Below, one piece after another: positions 10,621 to 19,405 of a stretch of 64,000 nt of DNA. Source of the DNA: Cupriavidus sp. MP-37 (GTDB taxonomy: Bacteria > Pseudomonadota > Gammaproteobacteria > Burkholderiales > Burkholderiaceae); assembly GCF_020618415.1 (NCBI RefSeq), contig NZ_CP085344.1, positions 1-64,000 on the forward strand. Reading direction: 5' to 3'. A program made the translations under genes and the position numbers. A model generated the notes under the pieces. The model saw only the letters and a list, made by a program, of their open reading frames with translations, was not told the origin of the DNA and did no database searches. Every line of letters starts with the position of its first letter. Position 1 is the first letter of the stretch.

Positions 10621-13309
10621 TGGCGACCTCATCGTCCTCGTCTTCAATCTGTTGCTGATACTGCTCTCGCCACCAGATGGTATTCACCACGTATTCCACT
10701 TCCGCTCCGCGCCCCTTTTCCTTGCTTCCTGGGAAGCTGATACCCCAAGCGCAGACTGGCTTGGCCAAGGAAGCCTTTTTTTCGTCGCCTTGGAGGAACA
10801 GATCAAGTACGTGCAGCATGAGGAGTGGTCTCGTCCGTCGGCTTCGATAGGCGGCGTCCGACACATTGGCGCTTCCGGCTTCCCTTGCGACGGCATCAAT
10901 TTGCTCCGGCGTCAGGCCCACTCGTTCTGCGCCACGGGAAGCCACTCTCATGTTAGCGCCGCCAACCTGGTAGCAACCGCCCTTGGGCAAACATGCGCGT
11001 GCCTGCGGCACGATGTGCAAAGGACCCACGGGCTCCTTCTCGCCTTCCTTCAGCGTATACAGGCAGACGTCCCACTCCCCGAGGTTTTCCGGGTCGGCCT
11101 TGATAAAGTCGATAATGGGGCGAGACTGGGTGATGGTGCCTGCATCATCATGGTTTTCGAAGGAGTGCAGGAACTGGCAGACATCATTCGCCTTGACCGG
11201 GGACCACAGGTACCCAAGGTCCGATTTGACGTTGTATTGCGCTGCCTTCACAGCCTCTAGGGCTTCGACAAATGCACCCAGTCTTTTGAAGTTGCCCTCA
11301 ATCACAGAGGGCGCCGACTTCAGGGAGACCGTTTCGACTAGCCGCCCTGCCAGCGAGACAGCATGGACGACCTTGCGGCCCGTTCGCATCTTGTTGCGCG
11401 CCGTGACGATGAGCGAATCTGGGTGGGTTCTGACTTTCAAACCGAATTCTTCGGGCTTCCGTCCCAGTTGCTCCATCAATCTGAACTCGGCCCTGAGCTC
11501 GTCGATCGCCATCGAGATGTGCGAATACCAGCCCACCGCTTCGTCGGTCATGTAGATGCTGCATAGGTCGAGGTAGCCGTCTCGGTAGCCGAACCAACGA
11601 CCCATCTGTAGCAGCGTGTCGTACATGATGGAGTTGCGGATAAAGTAGCTCGTGGTCAATCCTTCAAGGGTGAAACCACGGGAGAGGCTGAGGCCACCAA
11701 CCGCAATGACGTGGAGGCCATTCTCTCGGTAATTCCGGTAATCGAGACGGTCGGGAGATGAGTTGTTGATCGTCCTGACCACCACCGCGCCAGCGCTGTT
11801 TGCGAGCACTGGCTTGGCTTGTTCCCAAGTTTCGCCCCCAGACGGAGGAAACCGGTCCCATGTTTCCTTCAATGCCAGCATCGTGGGATCGCGCAGAGCC
11901 ATCTTGTCGGGCAACGCTGCATGAAGCTTGACCGCATTCAGCACTTCTTCGAGATAATTGGTGAGCAGCGCGGTGACCTGCCGCTGAACTGAATTGAACC
12001 TCGAGACGTTCACCAGCATCGACGAATGGTCCTGTCCTCGCCCGCGCAGAATGCGTACTGCGCGGCCCAGTACGAAGCGGCGAGCCGCTTCGAGCAAACT
12101 GGGCGGAAGCGTCTCCACCTTGTGGTCGATCTGGTGCTTTTCCGGAAAGCAAGTGACATGATCGGAGACCGACTCGACCAAATGTGCAAGGTCGCCGCTT
12201 TCGCCAAAGATGCGGGCCGCACTGACGTAGTTGTCCGGCGCATCGAGGTTGACGATGAAATCCTTGGGAAAGAGATCATCTTCCAGCATTGCATGACTGG
12301 AATCCGGATCGATGAAGATGTTGGCGAACGGCGTCGCCGTATAGCCTACATAACTGTTCTGTTCGAACAGCGCGAGCAGCTTTCGAATCAACCCGTTTAT
12401 CTTCGTTGGGTCGCCCTCGCCCTTGGCGACGTTTACCGACGCGTTGTCGGCCTCGTCGTCGATGAGGAGCATCGGAACGCCCTGAATCTTCCCGCCCTTG
12501 ATGTCATTCAGACTAAGAAACCACTCGTGAAGATTCTGCAGAACGGTCGCCTGCTTCTTGATGACGAATACAACGGGCTCGCTGATGGCATTGAGTGAAA
12601 ACGTGGCTGCCTTTGCGGAATCCTTGCGGAAGTCATGTTCGCGCGATGTCAGACTGAACGGCAAGCGGGTGACGTCCGAAATACGACCGACGCCAGTCTT
12701 GATCTCCTTGAGCGGCAGGTTCCGGTCTTTTTTGTCGGTATCGACGCCAATGAAGGCTTCCTCCACCCGCTGCTGGGTCTGGCTGCGCAGGTTGCTGTGC
12801 ACGCCAGCAAGAAGAATGATAACTTTGTAACCATAATCCGCGCTCTTGCAGACAACGCCGTTGTAGTTGGCAGTCTTGCCGGACTGAACGTGGCCTACAA
12901 CGAGGCCCCGCCTCTTCCAAGGACCATTCTTTTCCGGATTTTCGAGCAGGCCTACGATCTTGTCGGTATCGCGGCCGATGGTGCCGACGACCTCCTTGGC
13001 GAATCCGGACTGCAGAAGCCAATCACGATAGCGGTTCCAGTAGAACAGGTCAGTGTCGGCGCGACGCTCGGGAATCCATTCCTTGAATGGCAGCTGAACC
13101 ACAGCAGCATCCGGCATCGACAGGTCAAGCTTTTCTTCGATGGAACGCGATATTTGCTCGACGAACAGGTCTTCGCATTCGAACTGGGGAGCGTCATTCC
13201 CCTGAATCTGAAGTGTGAGTCGGACCACGCTGCGAATCAGGTCCGGTGTTACCGACGTACGATGGTTCAGATTGCTTCTGACTTGATTCTCGAACTCCTG
13301 CGGACTCAC
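10604..13309 (-). CDS. Z1 domain helicase-like ATPase
   Basis: This 901-residue protein has a superfamily-II-like P-loop core of the Z1 type. The motifs in order are GHVQSGKTANY (Walker A, near 140), LLIDDEADN (Walker B, near 282), VGYTATPFANIFID (motif III-like), GGLSLSRGFTLEG (near 545) and QMGRWFGYRDGY, the arginine-finger-like motif VI. Family knowledge places Z1 proteins in restriction-type clusters, probably as DNA translocases. Translation starts at GTG 13309, two bases after the ATPase stop, with AGGGAGA upstream. It is the largest gene of the operon and the presumed motor. Confidence 0.92.
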   Translation of the reverse strand: MSPQEFENQVRSNLNHRTSVTPDLIRSVVRLTLQIQGNDAPQFECEDLFVEQISRSIEEKLDLSMPDAAVVQLPFKEWIPERRADTDLFYWNRYRDWLLQSGFAKEVVGTIGRDTDKIVGLLENPEKNGPWKRRGLVVGHVQSGKTANYNGVVCKSADYGYKVIILLAGVHSNLRSQTQQRVEEAFIGVDTDKKDRNLPLKEIKTGVGRISDVTRLPFSLTSREHDFRKDSAKAATFSLNAISEPVVFVIKKQATVLQNLHEWFLSLNDIKGGKIQGVPMLLIDDEADNASVNVAKGEGDPTKINGLIRKLLALFEQNSYVGYTATPFANIFIDPDSSHAMLEDDLFPKDFIVNLDAPDNYVSAARIFGESGDLAHLVESVSDHVTCFPEKHQIDHKVETLPPSLLEAARRFVLGRAVRILRGRGQDHSSMLVNVSRFNSVQRQVTALLTNYLEEVLNAVKLHAALPDKMALRDPTMLALKETWDRFPPSGGETWEQAKPVLANSAGAVVVRTINNSSPDRLDYRNYRENGLHVIAVGGLSLSRGFTLEGLTTSYFIRNSIMYDTLLQMGRWFGYRDGYLDLCSIYMTDEAVGWYSHISMAIDELRAEFRLMEQLGRKPEEFGLKVRTHPDSLIVTARNKMRTGRKVVHAVSLAGRLVETVSLKSAPSVIEGNFKRLGAFVEALEAVKAAQYNVKSDLGYLWSPVKANDVCQFLHSFENHDDAGTITQSRPIIDFIKADPENLGEWDVCLYTLKEGEKEPVGPLHIVPQARACLPKGGCYQVGGANMRVASRGAERVGLTPEQIDAVAREAGSANVSDAAYRSRRTRPLLMLHVLDLFLQGDEKKASLAKPVCAWGISFPGSKEKGRGAEVEYVVNTIWWREQYQQQIEDEDDEVANAVVN

Positions 13310-13311
13310 TC

Positions 13312-14817
13312 TCAGTTCTCCCTGGCTTGAAGACGTTTAATGTATTGGGCAACGAATTCGGGCGCCGAGCAGAAAGGCTCGGTAATCTTCATGACCCTTT
13401 CTATTTCTGCCGGATCGACTCCGCTATCGCCAAACAGCATCGCTGCAAGGGCCTCCAGCGCTTCCGTCGTCTCCCTTGACGTATCGGTCTCATTCGGGCG
13501 AGAGGCCATGTCGTTGAATAGGGTCGCGAAGGGCAGGGAAGCGCCGATGACTGACATGATTCCGTCAAAGCGATGTCGCATCGCCGGAGGCAGATCCGAG
13601 CGGAACTCATCGACCAGCGGGTGCTCGAGGTTCGGTACATATGAGACGCGCTCGTTGTGGTGCTTCCGGAGCCAGACAGGCTGCCTGGTTGAATTGAGCG
13701 CTGCCGTGCCTCGGTGCGTGTAGGGCCGCTTCGCGCTGTCCCGGATGCGGTCCAGAATGCCGCGCAGGCGCCGACGAACCGCTTCGGGCGGCTGGGCTCG
13801 CGACTTGCGAACGTCAATGGTCCAGAGGTGGTCCAGCGTGTTCGGAATGTCGACTTGGACCCGCGCCAGTTTAGTGATCTCGTCTTGCCGTGCCATTCGG
13901 AACCAAGTGCCGTGGATGATGAGACGGCGGTTGCGGTAAATGTAGAAGCCTTGGCCGCGCAGGTAGCCCTCCTTGCCGCCCAGCGCGTTGTATTCGGATG
14001 CGCTGACCTTGCTGTGGTGCGGCAGGATGTACGGACACAGCGTCACAGTCTTGCCTTCGATTTCCAGCACCTCTTCCCCGAGATGCATGGTTGCCGGATG
14101 CCGGGCATTGAACGGGTCGTAGCCTTCAATGGCCGAGCCATTAACACGGAAGGCAATCTTTGGTTTTCCCGGTTCTCCGGCAATGAACCGGTGGAAAACG
14201 AGCGCCACGTGGTCGCAGACGGTCGCGATACGCTCGTTCATCACTTGGTGATGGTGCTTGGGATCCGAACCCAAATCCAGACGGTCGAGCTGACGCCAGA
14301 GCACGATCGTACCCGAGGCGCGGAGCTCGGCGATATCGACCGGAAAATCCGCAACTTCCGACGCGCTCGGACGGCGCAATATCCAGCGATTGCACCTTCT
14401 GACCAAATCCAGATTCCACTGCCGGCACGCAAGAGAACCGTTTTGGCGGCTAATGACCGTCAACTCGCGGCACTGGGAAAAGGAAGCGGTCTTCAGGCCG
14501 AGCCCGAATCGACCAAGGTCGTCGGCTTTTCGCTTGCCGAGGGGGTCCTTTCCGCCAGGGCGCATGGCTTCGACCAGTTCAGTCTCGCTCATGCCTTTGC
14601 CATCATCAATGATGGCGATCCACGGCTGGTGGTCATCGCTCCACCCAAACCGGATCTCGATGCTGCGGGCCGAAGCGGATATTGAGTTGTCGATGATGTC
14701 AGCAGCCGCAGACTCGAGCGAGTAGCCGATGTCACGGAGCGCCTCGACTAGATTAGAAGCCGCAGGTTCGACGATGTCGAAATCTTCTTCTGGATTTTCT
14801 TTGTTGCGCGAGTTCAT
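13312..14817 (-). CDS. GHKL ATPase of the MORC/MutL-like type
   Basis: The 501-residue product opens with a GHKL (Hsp90/MutL/gyrase) ATPase domain: N-box ADIIDNSISA (about 39-48), DDGKGM (about 70-75) and GRFGLGLKTASF (about 101-112). An S5-like domain follows. It is much shorter than MutL and lacks the MutL C-terminal dimerisation/nuclease region as far as I can see. Such ATPases adjoining Z1, PD-(D/E)XK and AIPR genes are the prokaryotic relatives of eukaryotic MORC proteins. It is the first gene of the operon, starting at ATG 14817. A clamp-like, ATP-gated role on DNA is inference. Confidence 0.88.
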   Translation of the reverse strand: MNSRNKENPEEDFDIVEPAASNLVEALRDIGYSLESAAADIIDNSISASARSIEIRFGWSDDHQPWIAIIDDGKGMSETELVEAMRPGGKDPLGKRKADDLGRFGLGLKTASFSQCRELTVISRQNGSLACRQWNLDLVRRCNRWILRRPSASEVADFPVDIAELRASGTIVLWRQLDRLDLGSDPKHHHQVMNERIATVCDHVALVFHRFIAGEPGKPKIAFRVNGSAIEGYDPFNARHPATMHLGEEVLEIEGKTVTLCPYILPHHSKVSASEYNALGGKEGYLRGQGFYIYRNRRLIIHGTWFRMARQDEITKLARVQVDIPNTLDHLWTIDVRKSRAQPPEAVRRRLRGILDRIRDSAKRPYTHRGTAALNSTRQPVWLRKHHNERVSYVPNLEHPLVDEFRSDLPPAMRHRFDGIMSVIGASLPFATLFNDMASRPNETDTSRETTEALEALAAMLFGDSGVDPAEIERVMKITEPFCSAPEFVAQYIKRLQAREN

Positions 14818-15421
14818 TTGACCAAGCAGTAGGCCGAAGGCGCATCTGCCGGCATGAGCAAAGGCTCAGAGCCGCAGCAGTGCCCGCCATCGGGACACCC
14901 AAGGCGTCGCCAGCGCCTGTTGCAATACGCAGGGCGCCATATACTAAAAGTAACATTTTTTTACATCGCTGTCCGCTTGAACAGAGGGCACGTATCCGAG
15001 ATGCAAACAAGGGTGTACTGGATCGTATGGTTCGGAAACGAACGTGCCCTTTGGGGCGCGGCCACCGCACGAACTGCACCTTCACCCACTAACCCAATCA
15101 ACCCCAAAGTCGCTTCGCGGCAATGACAAATTCAGCCGCATCGATGGCACAAGCATTCTGCGTATTTCTTTGGCGAAAACGTCGGTAGCGGATGCAAAGT
15201 GCCGTATGCGTCAGAAGACATTCGTGGTTTGCAGAAACCGAACGGCTACGGATTGGCATTCACCATGGGGTTGCTGAACTTCAGGCGAGCTTCGTGCGCA
15301 ATGGTCAGATTACAGTTGAAGACATCTGCCAGAAGAAGCAGGGCAGCCTTCGCCCTAAGTTGAGCTCGCAATCGAATCCATCAGTCGAATTGAGAAACGT
15401 CGCCTGTAATGGCAGTACGCT
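14818..15421. other. Gene-poor, lower-GC stretch upstream of the defence operon
   Basis: I see no intact gene here. The segment just after 14817 should hold the promoter of the four-gene operon, including an A/T-rich patch near 14941-14970, but no clear -35/-10 pair could be fixed. From about 15192 to 15420 a frame reads like protein (AELQASFVRNGQITVEDICQ), without a ribosome site or a recognisable family. It may be a remnant of a lost island gene. Confidence 0.5.
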
Positions 15422-15671
15422 GGCTGTCAAGCTGCGTTGGTCACCAAGACATTGGTCGACCAGGTTTGACAGCCTGACCAACACACCGGACGAGCCGCGA
15501 AGCGGTATCCTCTCGTCTTTCGCCTACGCACGCCCATACGGGCGGGCCGCGGTGGGGGAGCCCTTCGGGCTCACCGGTTCGTGTGTGCCGGTCTGTCAAC
15601 CCTGCCTCGTGCTCGCCCACCCGATTGACAGCGGACGGCGGGCCTCCATCTTCTTACACACGGAGGTCGCA
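15422..15671 (+). promoter_or_regulatory. Structured 5' leader with competing stems and a sequestered ribosome site
   Basis: A perfect 9-bp inverted repeat GGCTGTCAA (15422-15430)/TTGACAGCC (15466-15474) encloses two small palindromes, TTGGTCACCAA (15437-15447) and TGGTCGACCA (15453-15462). The same core recurs as CTGTCAA (15593-15599)/TTGACAG (15625-15631), so partners can swap. Hairpins at CGCCC-ATAC-GGGCG and GAGCCC-TTC-GGGCTC lie between. CCTCC (15643-15647) can pair with the Shine-Dalgarno GGAGG (15662-15666). This looks like a translational control leader or a protein-binding RNA. The pairing is seen directly; the function is inferred. Confidence 0.5.
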
Positions 15672-16001
15672 ATGACTAGCACCACCCCAGCTCCCCAAGA
15701 GCCCACCCACGCCCAAAAACAAGCCCAACTAGCCGAAAACCTGGCCAAAGTCGACCGCGCCCAGTTCCGCCGCCGGGCCAAGGCTGCCCCACCGCAACCC
15801 AGCAAAGCCGTCACCCTCGAGGACCGCATCCTCGAAGTCAGCGACGATCTTCTGCGCGTCAGCGCCGGTTTCCAATCCGTCCTGACCTTGCTGGACCTGC
15901 AGGCCGGCGATGTTCCTGACAGCATCGGCCTCCACGCCCTGCTTTCGCCGCTCACGCGGCAGATCGACCAGTGCGCCGACCGCCTGCAGGCGCTTGTCTG
16001 A
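15672..16001 (+). CDS. Short alpha-helical protein, DUF1484-like
   Basis: This 109-residue protein has a low-complexity, Pro/Gln/Lys-rich N-terminus. Its helical C-terminal half (LEDRILEVSDDLLRVSAGF, then LTLLDLQAGDVPDS) resembles the short Ralstonia/Cupriavidus-restricted family I know as DUF1484, whose function is unknown. The ATG at 15672 is fixed by a perfect GGAGG five bases upstream. The frame stays open about 160 codons further 5', but that extension crosses the structured leader and has no ribosome site. No signal peptide or membrane segment is visible. Two strong hairpins follow the stop. Confidence 0.65.
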   Translation: MTSTTPAPQEPTHAQKQAQLAENLAKVDRAQFRRRAKAAPPQPSKAVTLEDRILEVSDDLLRVSAGFQSVLTLLDLQAGDVPDSIGLHALLSPLTRQIDQCADRLQALV

Positions 16002-16008
16002 CGAGGGA

Positions 16009-16069
16009 CAGGCCCGCGCAATGCGGGCCTGAAAGCAAAACGGCGCGAGCCAACTGGCCTCGCGCCGTT
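16009..16069. terminator. Two consecutive perfect hairpins between convergent genes
   Basis: Hairpin one pairs CAGGCCCGC (16009-16017) with GCGGGCCTG (16023-16031) around GCAAT. Hairpin two pairs AACGGCGCGAG (16039-16049) with CTCGCGCCGTT (16059-16069). Both are perfect. They lie just after the stop of the short protein and before the end of the convergent YdcF gene, so they probably stop transcription from both sides despite short T-runs. Confidence 0.7.
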
Positions 16070-16106
16070 CTGATTCCGGCACTGTGAAGTGCCGCAGGCC
16101 GAAGCC

Positions 16107-16946
16107 TCAATACTCCCTCAAGACCCAACTACTGATCGCCGCGAAGTACTCACGCAGCCACGCATTGAAGCGAAGGTACAAAGGCGTCGCGGCGCCTACG
16201 CCGAAGGCCTCGCTGAACCCAACCTTCCGCGCAATCCCCACCGCCCGCCGCACGTGGAAATCACTGGTCACCACCACCATCGCATTCGCAGCATCAACGC
16301 CCTGTCCCTCCAGCAGCTGCCGGCTGAACACCAGGTTCTCCTCGGTACTCGTACTCCGCCCCTCGCGAACCACCCTGTCCGCCGCCACCCCACGCGCTAC
16401 GAGGTAGTCCGCCATGATGTCCGCCTCGACACACCGCAGCCCGAAGTCTTGTCCGCCACTCACAACCACCTTGGCCTCCGGCCACCGATGCGCCTGCACC
16501 AACCCTTGATCCAGCCGCGCAATCAACGTCGGCGACGCCTCGCAGTTAGGCGTGCCTGACCCAAGGATGACGATCGCCTTCACCGAAGTCCCTGCCGGCA
16601 CGGGCGCGCCCATGCCGCTGCGGATGTCATAAAAGAACGCCCCGACAGTCACCAGCCACACGGCAAACGCAATCCAGCCCGCGCGCCAAAGCACCTGGCG
16701 CCGGCGATCTGACTTCCGCCACCGGGCCACACCGTCCCAGCGCAGGGCGAGCAACATGAACGCGATACCAATAGACCCCGGCAACACAATGCCGAAGTTG
16801 AATAGCCCCATTCCCATCAGCGCGACGGCGTCGCCAAGCAAGACTGCGCCAACCAGCGCCAGGGCGAGGCGTATCCAGCGCGCGCTTCGTTTCACTGCGG
16901 GGTTCTCCAGATAGTTGAGTGGCAGATTATCCAACGGCATATTCAT
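16107..16946 (-). CDS. YdcF/ElyC-like DUF218 membrane protein
   Basis: This 279-residue protein has three N-terminal hydrophobic segments (about residues 25-45, 48-68 and 88-108) and a C-terminal DUF218 domain. The domain motifs are IVILGSGTPNC, KVVVSGGQDF, the S-T-E-EN stretch RSTSTEENLVFS, and VVTSDFHVRRA. Relatives are linked to envelope and peptidoglycan-precursor metabolism, but the reaction is not established. The start at 16946 overlaps the end of the upstream LysR gene by 20 bases; Met3 at 16940 is an alternative. The overlap suggests the two are co-transcribed. Confidence 0.85.
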   Translation of the reverse strand: MNMPLDNLPLNYLENPAVKRSARWIRLALALVGAVLLGDAVALMGMGLFNFGIVLPGSIGIAFMLLALRWDGVARWRKSDRRRQVLWRAGWIAFAVWLVTVGAFFYDIRSGMGAPVPAGTSVKAIVILGSGTPNCEASPTLIARLDQGLVQAHRWPEAKVVVSGGQDFGLRCVEADIMADYLVARGVAADRVVREGRSTSTEENLVFSRQLLEGQGVDAANAMVVVTSDFHVRRAVGIARKVGFSEAFGVGAATPLYLRFNAWLREYFAAISSWVLREY

Positions 16947-17895
16947 GCATCAGGGGTTGCTCCGCGCTGGCTGCCTTCCAAATGCCGGTATCTATCAACG
17001 CCTGGGTCTCTGCAACCAATTCCGTGATAACGGCGCGCACTGCCGGATCTGCCATGCGTGCGCGCCGCTGTCCCAGGCATACGGCGCGCGTAATAGGTGG
17101 GTCGATCATGCACGCCGCTAGCGTCCCTTGCTGGATCTCCTGTGTCACAGCACTTTTGGCGAGAACGCTGAACATGCGACCGGTTTCCACCAGTCGTATC
17201 AGCCGTTGGCCGGCGTCTATTTCAACGCGAACGTCGAGTGACACGTTCTCTCGTGCGGCATGGGCCTCCAGGGTTGACCGAATGGCATGCAGACGCGACG
17301 GCATCACCAGGGGATACCTGTCCAAGCTCCTTGCCTGCACCGTGCTTGTGTCTGGCAGCGACCCTGGCCGGCCTACCAGTTGCATGTCCTCGCTGGCGAT
17401 GGACTCGCATTGCACTTCCGGCGTCGCGGTCCGGTCAAACACCACCGCCAGATCGAGCTGTCCTTCTGATAGCCAATTCCACAGGTAGCCGGAGAACGTT
17501 TCTACCAGGCGCAGGCGAATTTTCGGGTAGCGCATGGAGATGCGGTCGACCAGAGGCAGGGCGAGTACGGCGGCTGATGAGGAAGGCAGACCCAGGGAAA
17601 CGTCGCCGCCAAGGTCGGCTGTGCACTGCTGCAGTTCTTGGAACGTGGACTCGACGAGATTCACGATCTCGTAGGCGCGCCGCAGGAGGCGTTGTCCCGC
17701 TTCGGTCGGCGTGACACCGCGAATGCCTCGCGTCAGCAACACCGCCCCCAGCACATCCTCCAGCCTGCTCACGGTGACGGTCAATGCCGGCTGGGCGATC
17801 CCGAGCCTGCGCGCGGCGGCCGTGATGCTGCCCTCTTCGCAAATTGCGATAAAGGCGATCAGGCGAGGGATGTCCAGTTTGCGGGCGTTCTGCAT
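16927..17895 (-). CDS. LysR-family transcriptional regulator
   Basis: This 322-residue protein has an N-terminal winged helix (ICEEGSITAAARRLGIAQPA, then SRLEDVLGAVLLTRG) and a periplasmic-binding-like effector domain (GLPSSSAAVLALPL onward). I place the start at ATG 17895 (MQNARKLDIPRL); 27 further codons upstream are open but atypical. It is divergent from the 2-hydroxycarboxylate transporter gene with about 130 bases between, the usual arrangement for a LysR protein controlling its neighbour. The likely effector is the transporter's substrate or its product, which is inference. Confidence 0.92.
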   Translation of the reverse strand: MQNARKLDIPRLIAFIAICEEGSITAAARRLGIAQPALTVTVSRLEDVLGAVLLTRGIRGVTPTEAGQRLLRRAYEIVNLVESTFQELQQCTADLGGDVSLGLPSSSAAVLALPLVDRISMRYPKIRLRLVETFSGYLWNWLSEGQLDLAVVFDRTATPEVQCESIASEDMQLVGRPGSLPDTSTVQARSLDRYPLVMPSRLHAIRSTLEAHAARENVSLDVRVEIDAGQRLIRLVETGRMFSVLAKSAVTQEIQQGTLAACMIDPPITRAVCLGQRRARMADPAVRAVITELVAETQALIDTGIWKAASAEQPLMHEYAVG

Positions 17896-18028
17896 AGGTT
17901 GCCATAGTACGAACTTATGCCCTCCAACAAAACAGATATTGGACGGCACTGACGATGCGCCACAGACTACGGACACAGAAGCCGCTACGTCATGCGGACG
18001 AGTTCATGAACAGATGGAGGAGGACATC

Positions 18029-19405
18029 GTGCTACCAGATCATCTTTCCCAGTCAGCCGCGGAGATCTCACGGGTCTCTGCGGCCGAGCCGGCCGTGCCA
18101 CCCACGTCTGCGCTGCGCGCGCAATGGTGGCGCCTGCTGGACCGCCGGATTGGCGTTGTACCGTTGCCGGTATATGTCGCGCTGCTGCCGATCGTGGTGT
18201 GGTTCGCCACCATTGGCCAGGTACCATCGGATCTCACGATGGCGATCGCCGTATTGTCGCTGGGCGGGTTCTTCTTCATGGAGCTCGGTCGCCGTGTGCC
18301 GATGCTCAGCCTGATGGGCGGCGCCGCGATTCTTGCGTTTGTGGTGCCATCGGCGATGACCCATTACGGCCTGATTCCGCCTTCGCTTGCGCTATCGATC
18401 AAGGCGTTCGTCAAGGCATCCAACTTCCTTTACCTCTATGTCGCGGCCATCGTTGTCGGCAGCATTGTGAGCATGGACCGGGAGGTGCTTCTCGGTGGCT
18501 TCCTGAAGATCTTTGTGCCGCTGACAGTCAGCTCGGTCGTCGCGGGTGCCGTCGGGACACTGACCGGCCTGGCGATGGGGCTGGATGCTTACCGGGCATT
18601 CTTCTTTGTCGTCGTTCCCATCATGGCCGGAGGACTTGGCGAAGGCGCCATCCCGCTTTCCATGGGTTACGCGATGATTACCGGGCAGCCACAATCGGAG
18701 TTGTTTGCGCAGATCATTCCGGTGGTCATGCTTGGCAGCTTTACTGCAGTGTTGCTGTGCGGACTGCTCAATGTCCTGGGCAAACGCTTTCCGCACCTCA
18801 CAGGAGAAGGTGTGCTGCAGCGGGGGCCGCAAGCCAAGGCGAGCGGGAAGGCGGCGTCGGCGTCGGCTCCGGCATTCGATCCGGTCAGCCTCGCCGGCGC
18901 CATGGTGACCATCGTCGTGTTCTATCTGATCGGCGTATTGGTCCAGGGGGTTCTGGCGTTTCCGGCGCCGATCACCATGCTGTTCCTGATCGTCGCGGCC
19001 AAGCTGGGCCGCGCCATCTCGCCCGGGCTGGAGCAAGGCGGAAAGGGCGTGTATCAGTTTTTCTCCGGCATCGTTACCTGGCCGTTGCTCTTTGCGCTGG
19101 GCGTCGCACTGACGCCGTGGCAGGAGTTTGTGAGCGCATTCACGGTGCCGACCGTCGTCACGGTGTTCGCAACGGTCGGGTCGATGATTGCCAGCGGATT
19201 CTTTGTGGCGCGCTTCGTGGCTATGTATCCCATCGATGTGGCGGTCGTGACCGGTTGCCACAGCGGCCAGGGCGGCGCCGGAGACATCGCCATTCTCACT
19301 GCGGCAAACCGGATGCAGCTGATGCCGTTTGCGCAGATTGCAACCCGCATCGGCGGCGCCATTACCGTAACGTTGGCTCTGATTGCGATTCGCCATGTCT
19401 ACTGA
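18029..19405 (+). CDS. 2-hydroxycarboxylate transporter (CitS/2-HCT family)
   Basis: This is a secondary transporter for citrate/malate-type 2-hydroxycarboxylates in the inner membrane. About eleven hydrophobic segments are visible. The two family GGxG-type reentrant motifs are AGGLGEGAIPLS and HSGQGGAGDIAILTAANR, with the conserved C-terminal FAQIATRIGGA. I choose GTG 18029 because a strong GGAGGAGG (18017-18024) stands five bases before it; ATG 18014 would place that sequence inside the gene. The product is about 458 residues, normal for the family. The hydrolase downstream overlaps by 11 bases, so the two are translationally coupled. Confidence 0.9.
   Translation: MLPDHLSQSAAEISRVSAAEPAVPPTSALRAQWWRLLDRRIGVVPLPVYVALLPIVVWFATIGQVPSDLTMAIAVLSLGGFFFMELGRRVPMLSLMGGAAILAFVVPSAMTHYGLIPPSLALSIKAFVKASNFLYLYVAAIVVGSIVSMDREVLLGGFLKIFVPLTVSSVVAGAVGTLTGLAMGLDAYRAFFFVVVPIMAGGLGEGAIPLSMGYAMITGQPQSELFAQIIPVVMLGSFTAVLLCGLLNVLGKRFPHLTGEGVLQRGPQAKASGKAASASAPAFDPVSLAGAMVTIVVFYLIGVLVQGVLAFPAPITMLFLIVAAKLGRAISPGLEQGGKGVYQFFSGIVTWPLLFALGVALTPWQEFVSAFTVPTVVTVFATVGSMIASGFFVARFVAMYPIDVAVVTGCHSGQGGAGDIAILTAANRMQLMPFAQIATRIGGAITVTLALIAIRHVY

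Noticed and set aside
15466..15471. TTGACA as a -35 promoter element in the structured leader
   Set aside because: No acceptable -10 follows at 16-18 bases for either TTGACA copy; the inverted-repeat reading explains both.
15192..16001. A 269-residue gene covering the leader and the short protein
   Set aside because: The only good ribosome site is at 15662-15666, giving 109 residues. The extra part crosses strong hairpins and has no family likeness.
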